From: Domibacillus aminovorans
Lineage (GTDB): Bacteria; Bacillota; Bacilli; Bacillales; Domibacillaceae
DNA length: 64,000 bases
Assembly (NCBI RefSeq): GCF_001643235.1
Contig: NZ_LQWY01000005.1
Location: forward strand, 62,001-126,000
Direction of reading: 5' to 3'
In this document: in pieces, positions 57,159 through 64,000 of the stretch
Layout: the number at the start of each line of letters is the position of its first letter
Numbering within the stretch: position 1 is the first letter of the stretch
Position numbers and translations under genes: made by a program
The notes under the pieces: model-generated
Databases searched by the model: none
What the model saw: only the letters and a program-made list of their open reading frames with translations
What the model was told of the DNA's origin: nothing

Positions 57159-59573
57159 ATGTTTGTTTCATATAAATGGCTCGCGCAATATGTCGATCTG
57201 TCAGGCCAAACTCCACAGGAACTGGCGGAAAAAATTACCCATGCCGGTATTGAAGTCGAAGGAGTCGAAATCCCTGCTACTGAAATGAAAAATATTGTAG
57301 TTGGCTACGTAAAGACACGCGAACAGCATCCGAATGCTGACAAATTAAGCAAATGTCTTGTTGATGTTGGAGAGGAAGAACCTGTACAAATTATCTGCGG
57401 CGCGAAAAATGTCGGTGCAGGGCAATATGTTGCTGTGGCAAAAACAGGAGCAGTCCTTCCTGGAAACTTTAAAATTAAACGAGCGAAACTGCGCGGTGAA
57501 GAATCAAATGGCATGATCTGCTCGCTATCTGAACTTGGCATTGAAAGCCGTCTCACGCCGAAAGAATACGCAGAAGGTATTTTCAACTTCCCGAATGATG
57601 TTACACCAGGAGAAGATGCACTCGCAGCATTAAACCGTGACGATGCCATTCTCGAATTGTCATTGACACCAAACCGCTCTGACGCATTAAGTATGATTGG
57701 TGTTGCCTATGAAGTGGCGGCAATTTTAGACCGTGATGTGAATCTTCCTGCACCAAATCCGACTGAATCCGAGGAAAAAGCCTCTGACGCGATTCAAATT
57801 CGCATCGATACACCGAAGGATAATCCGATTTACATCGCACGCGTTGTGAAAAATATTAAAATTGGCCCATCGCCGATCTGGATGCAAACGTATTTAATGA
57901 ATGCAGGCGTCCGCCCGCATAATAATGTCGTTGATATTACGAACTATGTCTTGATGGAATACGGTCAGCCGCTTCACGCATTTGACCTGGACCGTCTCGG
58001 CTCAAATGAAATCGTTGTTCGTCGCGCGTCTGAAGGCGAAAAATTTGTCACACTCGATGATACAGAACGCACATTGTCTGCCGATCAGCTTGTAATCACA
58101 AATGGCAAGGAGCCAGTTGCACTCGCAGGTGTGATGGGCGGAGCCAACTCGGAAGTACATGACGGCACTGTCAATGTGTTAATCGAATCGGCTTATTTTG
58201 AAGGCCAGATTGTTCGCGCAGCATCGAAAGCACATAGCCTTCGCTCCGAAGCAAGCGCCCGCTTTGAAAAAGGTGTTGATCCGGCACGTATTCAAGCCGC
58301 ATGTGACCGCGCTGCTGAGTTAATGGTGGAACTAGCAAGCGGTACCGTCCTTTCGGGAAGCGTTATAGCTGGTGAATTAGCTATTGAATCAAAACGAGTG
58401 TCTATTACGCTTGAAAAATTAAATATGAGACTCGGCACGGATCTTCAAATGGGAGATGTGGAAGATATTTTCCGCCGTCTGCAATTTGAAACAGAAACGA
58501 ATGGCAATGAGATTACGGTAACAGTGCCAACACGCCGTGGGGATATTACGATTGCCGAAGATTTGACGGAAGAAGTAGCGCGCCTCTACGGGTATGATCA
58601 CATTCCGCTTACATTGCCGGAAGGCACTGTGAAGCCAGGTTCGCTTACATCGTATCAATTAGGCCGCCGCGTCGTGCGCCGTTATTTAGAAGGAACGGGA
58701 TTCAACCAGGCAATTACGTATTCTCTTACATCGGCAAAACGCGCATCTGAATTTGCGCTTGAACACCGCGCTCCAGTGGCGCTATCCATGCCGATGAGTG
58801 AAGAACGTGCGTATTTGCGTCAAAGCTTGATTCCACATTTAATTGAAGCTGCGGCATACAATAACGCCCGCCAAATACCATCTGTTGCTTTGTATGAAAC
58901 AGGCTCTATTTATTTAAATGAAGGCGAAAACGTTCAGCCGAAAGAAGAAGAGAGACTTGCGGGTATCGTAACGGGCGTGTGGCATGAACATTTGTGGCAA
59001 GGTGAAAAGAAAGCCGTTGATTTCTTTACGGTAAAAGGGATTGTTGAAGGACTTACGGCGCGGATTGGTCTTGCGGAGCGAATCACGTTCCAAAAAGCGG
59101 CACCTGCTGGATTCCATCCGGGTCGTACAGCGGAAGTATTGCTCGACTCTGAATCAATTGGATTTGTCGGGCAGCTTCACCCAACAATCTCTAAAGAAAT
59201 GGATGTGAAAGAAGCGTATTTGTTTGAATTGAAGCTTGATGTTTTATTGAATGCATCGCGTGAAGATCTGGCATACACGGCCATTCCACGTCATCCATTT
59301 ATTAGCCGCGACATCGCGCTTGTTGTCGACAGCACGGTTGAAGCTGCTGCTCTTGATGCAGTCATTAAACAGGCAGGCGGTACACTTTTAACAAGTGTTC
59401 GGGTGTTTGATGTATACGAAGGCGAACGGATGGAAGAAGGCAAAAAATCGGTCGCATTTGCACTAACGTATGCTGACCCAGAGAAAACATTAACAGATGA
59501 AGAAGTGACCGCTGTACATGAAAAAGTACTTGCTGCACTAAAAGAACAAGCAGGCGCTGACCTGCGCGCATAA
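57159..59573 (+). CDS. pheT: Phenylalanyl-tRNA synthetase beta subunit
   Basis: Beta subunit, 804 residues. Domains in order: OB-fold tRNA-binding region (about 40-150), B3/4 editing region, B5 domain, class II-like pseudo-catalytic region and the C-terminal anticodon-binding FDX domain (HPFISRDIALVVD, KSVAFALTYADPEKTLTDEEV region). It edits Tyr-tRNA-Phe and binds tRNA. ATG after aaggagg. Confidence 0.97.
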   Translation: MFVSYKWLAQYVDLSGQTPQELAEKITHAGIEVEGVEIPATEMKNIVVGYVKTREQHPNADKLSKCLVDVGEEEPVQIICGAKNVGAGQYVAVAKTGAVLPGNFKIKRAKLRGEESNGMICSLSELGIESRLTPKEYAEGIFNFPNDVTPGEDALAALNRDDAILELSLTPNRSDALSMIGVAYEVAAILDRDVNLPAPNPTESEEKASDAIQIRIDTPKDNPIYIARVVKNIKIGPSPIWMQTYLMNAGVRPHNNVVDITNYVLMEYGQPLHAFDLDRLGSNEIVVRRASEGEKFVTLDDTERTLSADQLVITNGKEPVALAGVMGGANSEVHDGTVNVLIESAYFEGQIVRAASKAHSLRSEASARFEKGVDPARIQAACDRAAELMVELASGTVLSGSVIAGELAIESKRVSITLEKLNMRLGTDLQMGDVEDIFRRLQFETETNGNEITVTVPTRRGDITIAEDLTEEVARLYGYDHIPLTLPEGTVKPGSLTSYQLGRRVVRRYLEGTGFNQAITYSLTSAKRASEFALEHRAPVALSMPMSEERAYLRQSLIPHLIEAAAYNNARQIPSVALYETGSIYLNEGENVQPKEEERLAGIVTGVWHEHLWQGEKKAVDFFTVKGIVEGLTARIGLAERITFQKAAPAGFHPGRTAEVLLDSESIGFVGQLHPTISKEMDVKEAYLFELKLDVLLNASREDLAYTAIPRHPFISRDIALVVDSTVEAAALDAVIKQAGGTLLTSVRVFDVYEGERMEEGKKSVAFALTYADPEKTLTDEEVTAVHEKVLAALKEQAGADLRA

Positions 59574-59577
59574 TGAG

Positions 59578-59614
59578 AAAAAGGACTCGATCATGACGAT
59601 AGGGTCCTTTTTTT
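59578..59614. terminator. Terminator between pheT and rnhC
   Basis: Imperfect stem aaaaaggac.../...gtccttttttt with a structured loop. A- and T-runs on both flanks suit both converging units. Confidence 0.75.
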
Positions 59615-59626
59615 GACGCGTTTTTA

Positions 59627-60544
59627 TTACAATCCACGCAGTATATTTTTTGCTTTACCTGTATTGGCAAAATGAAGCTTTGTGAAATGACGCAGCACGC
59701 TTTCATCATACGTTTTCATCAATTGGGCAGCTGCTTTATCAACAATGGGCCCGGCGCCTTTCGGAATAGTAAAGCCAGCTTCTTCAGACAGCTTATCCAT
59801 TTCTTTTAAAAAGGCATAGCGGGCTAGAATCGATGCCGCTGCAACGGCCAGGTGGACGCTTTCGCCTCTCGTACTGAAAAAAACATTTTCACGCACAATA
59901 TTTTTTTGTTCGTTTAAATAACGATAATACACTGTTTTTTCAGCGAATTGATCGATAAGTACTGCATCTGGTTGCACCGGCGCTATTTTTTCATGCAGTT
60001 TGCCGAGTGCCTGATTGTGTAAAATGGCTTTTATTTTTCCTTGTGACATCCCGCTTTCCTGCAAATCGTTGTATTTTTCATTGCGTAAAATAAGCAAGCT
60101 GTACGGAATATCTTTCAGTAATTTTTTCGCCACTGACACAATTTCAGGATCTTTCATATCTTTTGAATCACGTACGCCAAGTTCTTTTAATTCCGCAATT
60201 CGGCTTTTTTCAACATAAGCAGCAACGACTGTGATCGGACCGAAATAATCACCTGTTCCGACTTCATCGCTGCCTATGATGGACATCGATGCAAATCCAT
60301 CCGGCAGCACAGTGCTTGACACTGATTTTTTCTTTGGCTCAGCGGTTTTACCGTCCCATTTTGATGATTCTTGAGCGGCATTTTTCCCTTGAAATAGTAC
60401 TTTTCCGGAACGGTAACCGGTCACAGAACAGCCGTCAACTTTTGCTGAAAAGATGGCACCAGCCGGTAAATTTGCCAAGACTCCATAATGATTTTTCATT
60501 TTTTTCAATATTTCATTTGTAACAATTAATACAGTATGACTCAA
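59627..60544 (-). CDS. rnhC: Ribonuclease HIII
   Basis: Removes RNA from RNA-DNA hybrids. 305 residues. The N-terminal substrate-binding domain (1-80) is typical of type HIII. Catalytic residues include D93 and E94 in GSDEVGTGDYFGP, D in VRDSKDM and D in VLIDQFAEK. It starts at a TTG after ggaggttattgaa, and no better ATG exists upstream in frame. It is read opposite to pheT and divergent from zapA, as in B. subtilis. Confidence 0.94.
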   Translation of the reverse strand: MSHTVLIVTNEILKKMKNHYGVLANLPAGAIFSAKVDGCSVTGYRSGKVLFQGKNAAQESSKWDGKTAEPKKKSVSSTVLPDGFASMSIIGSDEVGTGDYFGPITVVAAYVEKSRIAELKELGVRDSKDMKDPEIVSVAKKLLKDIPYSLLILRNEKYNDLQESGMSQGKIKAILHNQALGKLHEKIAPVQPDAVLIDQFAEKTVYYRYLNEQKNIVRENVFFSTRGESVHLAVAAASILARYAFLKEMDKLSEEAGFTIPKGAGPIVDKAAAQLMKTYDESVLRHFTKLHFANTGKAKNILRGL

Positions 60545-60635
60545 TTCAATAACCTCCAGACTTTCTTCCTTTTCACACTAAAACAGTCGTGGTATGATTA
60601 GTAACAGGATTTCATGAGAAATGGGGGCCGTACAA

Positions 60636-60914
60636 TTGTCGGACGGACAAAAAACTCGCCTAACAGTTGACATCTACGGATATCAGTACACCATTGTGGG
60701 AACTGAATCAGAATACCATATTCGTCGTGTAACGGAAATGGTTGATGATAAAATGCGTGAAATCGGCAACCGTAACGCTACACTGGATACGCAAAAAATT
60801 GCGGTCCTGACCGCTGTCAATATGGTGAATGACTACTTGAAGATGGAAGAAGAACTGCACGAAATGAAAATGGAATTAAGCCGTTTGAAAAACAGAACAG
60901 CCGTCAATGGCTGA
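60636..60914 (+). CDS. zapA: Cell division protein ZapA
   Basis: Promotes FtsZ ring assembly by cross-linking filaments. About 92 residues: a small N-terminal globular part (VDIYGYQYTIVGTESEYHIRRV) and a coiled-coil C-terminus (LKMEEELHEMKMELSRLKNR). I take TTG at 60636 (MSDGQKTRLTV) because B. subtilis ZapA also begins MSDGKKT. The in-frame ATG at 60621 overlaps the ribosome-binding region. It ends at a strong terminator, and yshB (cvpA), next in B. subtilis, is absent. Confidence 0.9.
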   Translation: MSDGQKTRLTVDIYGYQYTIVGTESEYHIRRVTEMVDDKMREIGNRNATLDTQKIAVLTAVNMVNDYLKMEEELHEMKMELSRLKNRTAVNG

Positions 60915-60949
60915 AAAACTTCTCTCGATTTGGTAGAGAAGTTTTTTTC
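60915..60949 (+). terminator. Terminator after zapA
   Basis: Stem aaaacttctct/agagaagtttt with T-run. Confidence 0.9.
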
Positions 60950-60983
60950 TGCTACTATTAATAAGGAAAAGCAGGTGACATAG

Positions 60984-62690
60984 ATGGTCAATAAAAAAGA
61001 TATTATTCGGTTACTTGAAAAAATTGCAGTCTATATGGAATTAAAGGGAGATAATCCGTTTAAAATATCCGCGTTTCGCAAAGCGGCAGCAGCATTAGAA
61101 ACGGATGACCGCAGTTTGTCTGAAATTGATGATGTGACAAAATTATCAGGCATCGGTAAAGGCACAGCCGCGGTGATTACAGAATACATCGAAACCGGGG
61201 AATCAACAGTATTGACAGAACTTGCAGGCGAAGTACCAGAAGGACTTGTTGCGCTGCTAGGGCTGCCGGGACTCGGCGGAAAAAAGATTGCCAAACTATA
61301 TAAAGAGCTCGGCATTACCAATATGGAAGAATTAAAAGAAGCATGCGAGCAGCATCGTGTACAGGAGCTTGCCGGATTCGGCGCGAAAACGGAAGAGAAA
61401 ATTCTGGCAGCTGTTGAAAAAGCAGGTACACAGCCGGATCGTCTGCCAATTATGTATATGCTGCCGATTGCCGAAAAAGTGGAAGCTTATTTAGCTGATC
61501 TGCCGCAAGTGACTAAATTCTCGCGTGCAGGCAGCTTGCGCCGCTTGCGTGAAACAGTGAAAGATCTTGATTTTATTATTGCGACAAAAGAACCGGAAAA
61601 AGTAAAAGAGAAGCTACTCTCGATTCCGAATAGGAAAGAAATCATTGCGGCCGGACCGACGAAAGTGTCGATCATCATTGACGGCGAGTTTGACGTGTCA
61701 ATCGATTTTCGCATTGTTGCACCGCCACAGTATGCGAGTGCATTACATCATTTTACCGGTTCAAAAGATCATAACGTGAAAATTCGTCAGATCGCCAAAG
61801 AGCGCAATGAAAAGGTGAGCGAATATGGCGTTGAGCAGCGGGACGGTTCGGTAAAAACGTTTGATTCAGAAGAAGCGCTTTACAATCACTTCGACTTGCC
61901 ATGGTTTCCGCCTGAAATTCGTGAAGACGGAACGGAAACGGATAAGTATAAAAAAGGTACACTGATCGAGTTGTCTGATATTAAAGGTGATTTGCATATG
62001 CATACGGCTTGGTCAGATGGTGCATTTTCGATTGAAGAAATGATTGAAGCATGCCGTGCACGAGGATATGAGTACATGGCCATAACAGACCACTCGCAGT
62101 ATTTAAAAGTAGCGAATGGGTTGACTGTTGATCGCCTCCTACGTCAAAATGCAGAAATAAAAGAGTGGAATGAAAAATACAGTGATATCGAAGTGTTATC
62201 AGGCATTGAAATGGACATTTTACCAGACGGAATGCTTGATTATGAGGACGATGTGCTGAAAGAGCTCGACTTTGTGATCGCATCGATTCATTCAAGTTTT
62301 TCACAGCCGCAAAAAAAGATTATGGACCGGTTAAAAACGGCCTTGAATAATCCATATGTAAAATTGATTGCTCACCCGACTGGCCGGATTATTGGCCGCC
62401 GTGATGGCTATTCAGTTGATATGGAAGAACTTGTGAAGATTGCTGCAGAAACGAATACAGCACTTGAATTGAATGCAAATCCACACCGTCTCGATTTATC
62501 CGCGGATCATTTGAGATGGGCACAGGATGCAGGTGTAAAGATATTCATTAATACAGATGCTCATGCGATTGAGCACCTTAATTTTATGGAAACTGGCGCA
62601 AGTGCAGGGCGAAAAGGATGGCTTCGGTCGGAAACGGTTGTGAATACGTGGCCGAAAGAGCGGTTTCTTTCTTTTATACGCGGCCAATGA
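60984..62690 (+). CDS. polX: DNA polymerase X with PHP domain
   Basis: Repair polymerase with exonuclease and AP-endonuclease activity in Bacillus, 568 residues (B. subtilis 570). Domains: helix-hairpin-helix 8-kDa region (1-130, GLPGLGGKKIAKL), the nucleotidyltransferase palm with catalytic motifs GSLRRLRETVKDLDFII and DGEFDVSIDF, and a C-terminal PHP domain (about 335-568, DLHMHTAWSDGAFS, AITDHSQYLK, NTDAHA). ATG after aaaagcaggtg. mutS2 follows. Confidence 0.96.
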   Translation: MVNKKDIIRLLEKIAVYMELKGDNPFKISAFRKAAAALETDDRSLSEIDDVTKLSGIGKGTAAVITEYIETGESTVLTELAGEVPEGLVALLGLPGLGGKKIAKLYKELGITNMEELKEACEQHRVQELAGFGAKTEEKILAAVEKAGTQPDRLPIMYMLPIAEKVEAYLADLPQVTKFSRAGSLRRLRETVKDLDFIIATKEPEKVKEKLLSIPNRKEIIAAGPTKVSIIIDGEFDVSIDFRIVAPPQYASALHHFTGSKDHNVKIRQIAKERNEKVSEYGVEQRDGSVKTFDSEEALYNHFDLPWFPPEIREDGTETDKYKKGTLIELSDIKGDLHMHTAWSDGAFSIEEMIEACRARGYEYMAITDHSQYLKVANGLTVDRLLRQNAEIKEWNEKYSDIEVLSGIEMDILPDGMLDYEDDVLKELDFVIASIHSSFSQPQKKIMDRLKTALNNPYVKLIAHPTGRIIGRRDGYSVDMEELVKIAAETNTALELNANPHRLDLSADHLRWAQDAGVKIFINTDAHAIEHLNFMETGASAGRKGWLRSETVVNTWPKERFLSFIRGQ

Positions 62691-62714
62691 TGTCAATAGA
62701 GGAGTGAAACAGAT

Positions 62715-64000
62715 TTGAATAAAAAAGTGCTTGCAACACTTGAATTTGATAAAATTATCCAACAGTTAGCACGTCATGCATCGTCGGATGTCGGGCGAAG
62801 CTTTGCGGAAGATTTAAAGCCCTCTCTTCATGCAGAAGAAGTACAAGTTTGGCTTGATGAAACGGAAGAAGCGGCAGCGGTCCTCCGCATAAAAGGCAAT
62901 GTACCGCTTGACGGTATTTATGACATCCGTCCGCATGCAAAGCGGGCTCAAATTGGCGGTGTATTAAGCGGCATCGAGCTTGTTCGAATTGCAAGTACAA
63001 TTTTTGCGAGCCGGGTGATTCGTCAATTTATAGAGGATGTTCGTTTGGGAGGACAGGTGACGTTGCGCATCTTACCTGAGAAAACAGCGGTCATTCCAGT
63101 TTTGACAGATCTTGAACATAAAATTAAACGGACGGTTGATGAAAACGGACGAGTTCTTGATTCAGCGAGCGATGAACTACGGCATATTCGTCATGGCATC
63201 CGGTCAGCAGAATCGCGAATACGATCTAAACTCGAAAGCTTGACACGCGGGCAAAGCGCACAGAAAATGCTGTCGGACGCGATTGTGACGATCCGGAACG
63301 ACCGTTACGTCATTCCGGTCAAGCAAGAATACCGCTCTCACTATGGCGGCATCGTTCATGATCAGTCTTCATCCGGACAGACGTTATTCGTCGAACCGGC
63401 TTCAGTTGTGAATTTAAACAATGAGCTGCGTGAATTGATGGTTAAAGAACAATATGAAGTGGAGAAAATTTTGGGTGAATTAACGATGGAAACAGCAGAA
63501 CACGCGCCATCATTATTCACAATGACAAAAATGCTGTCGGAAATCGATTTTATTTTTACAAAAGGGAAATTTGCTCATTCGATGAAAGCGACAAAGCCAC
63601 TCATTAATGAGAATGGTTACATACGTTACATCCAGGCGCGTCATCCACTTTTGCCGATTGATGAAGCGGTACCAAGCGATATTGAAATTGGTCAAGATTA
63701 TACAGCGATCGTCATTACCGGACCGAATACAGGTGGTAAAACGGTGACGCTAAAAACGACGGGCTTATCCGTTTTAATGGCGCAGTCCGGCTTATTTATT
63801 CCGGCTGAATACGGCTCAGAGACGGCTATTTTCCAATCCGTTTTTGCTGATATTGGCGATGAGCAGTCGATTGAGCAAAATTTAAGTACGTTCTCGTCTC
63901 ATATGGTGAACATTTCGGGTATTTTAAAAGAAGTCGACGATAAAAGCCTTGTGCTATTCGATGAACTCGGTTCTGGAACGGACCCGCAGGAAGGTTCAGC
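62715..64000 (+). CDS. mutS2: MutS2, N-terminal part (3' end outside window)
   Basis: Homologue of MutS that lacks the mismatch-recognition domain; in B. subtilis it acts in ribosome rescue and homologous recombination. 428 codons are visible and the frame is open to the last base. The N-terminal core and lever domains (1-280) precede the ATPase with Walker A GPNTGGKT at 336-343 and the DELGSGTDPQEGS region at the end. The nuclease-type Smr domain would lie beyond the window. TTG start after gaggagtgaaac, 24 bases after polX. Confidence 0.95.
   Translation, partial: MNKKVLATLEFDKIIQQLARHASSDVGRSFAEDLKPSLHAEEVQVWLDETEEAAAVLRIKGNVPLDGIYDIRPHAKRAQIGGVLSGIELVRIASTIFASRVIRQFIEDVRLGGQVTLRILPEKTAVIPVLTDLEHKIKRTVDENGRVLDSASDELRHIRHGIRSAESRIRSKLESLTRGQSAQKMLSDAIVTIRNDRYVIPVKQEYRSHYGGIVHDQSSSGQTLFVEPASVVNLNNELRELMVKEQYEVEKILGELTMETAEHAPSLFTMTKMLSEIDFIFTKGKFAHSMKATKPLINENGYIRYIQARHPLLPIDEAVPSDIEIGQDYTAIVITGPNTGGKTVTLKTTGLSVLMAQSGLFIPAEYGSETAIFQSVFADIGDEQSIEQNLSTFSSHMVNISGILKEVDDKSLVLFDELGSGTDPQEGS

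Overview
This 64 kb window is an almost purely housekeeping stretch of a low-to-moderate GC Gram-positive genome of the order Bacillales. Gene content and order (acsA-tyrS-rpsD-hisJ-ezrA-thiI, tpx-ytxK, argGH, nrnA-dnaE, malic enzyme-accDA-pfkA-pyk, citZ-icd-mdh-phoPR-polA-mutM-coaE-gapB-speD-nrdR-dnaBI-thrS-infC-rpmI-rplT, pheST-rnhC-zapA-polX-mutS2) follow the Bacillus subtilis chromosome arm closely. T-box leaders, an infC that lacks a usable ATG, long Shine-Dalgarno sequences and an sspI spore-protein gene all fit an endospore-forming Bacillaceae or a close relative (Planococcaceae/Caryophanaceae). I cannot name the genus from sequence alone.

Layout: 1-6300 carries the end of acetyl-CoA synthetase, T-box-controlled tyrS, reverse-strand rpsD, free-methionine-sulfoxide reductase and hisJ, then the division regulator ezrA. 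6300-12600 holds the thiolation pair (NifZ-type desulfurase and ThiI), a RarD transporter, thiol peroxidase, YtxK-type methylase, an EcsC-family protein and an unknown reverse gene. 12600-19700 holds argGH, a universal stress protein, a metallo-hydrolase, the composite regulator YtoI, YtpI and NrnA. 19700-31600 is central metabolism and replication: dnaE, malic enzyme with its own FadR-type regulator, accDA, pfkA, pyk, then ytvI in reverse and two small membrane proteins. 31600-43500 holds the TCA genes citZ, icd, mdh, the phosphate two-component system, polA, mutM, coaE and gluconeogenic gapB. 43500-50800 holds speD, nrdR, the primosome genes dnaB-dnaI, thrS and the L20-controlled infC operon. 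50800-64000 holds ysdA, a dUTPase, an M42 peptidase, reverse asnB and sspI, an rRNA methylase, T-box-controlled pheST, reverse rnhC, zapA, polX and the start of mutS2.

No insertion sequence, phage, CRISPR array, tRNA or rRNA was seen. The interest is regulatory. (1) A ladder of PhoP-box repeats at 11-bp pitch ends at a -10 element just behind phoR and is followed within about 80 nt by a strong terminator: a candidate phosphate-controlled small RNA with a C-rich 5' end. (2) The speD leader can fold its whole ribosome-binding site into a 16-bp stem. (3) A perfect palindrome of the FadR type overlaps the start of the malic-enzyme/regulator transcript. (4) Several other operator-like palindromes lie in front of citZ, icd, ytoI, phoP and gapB. 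Compared with B. subtilis as I remember it, several sporulation genes that normally sit at these junctions are missing, while sspI and ytvI remain.
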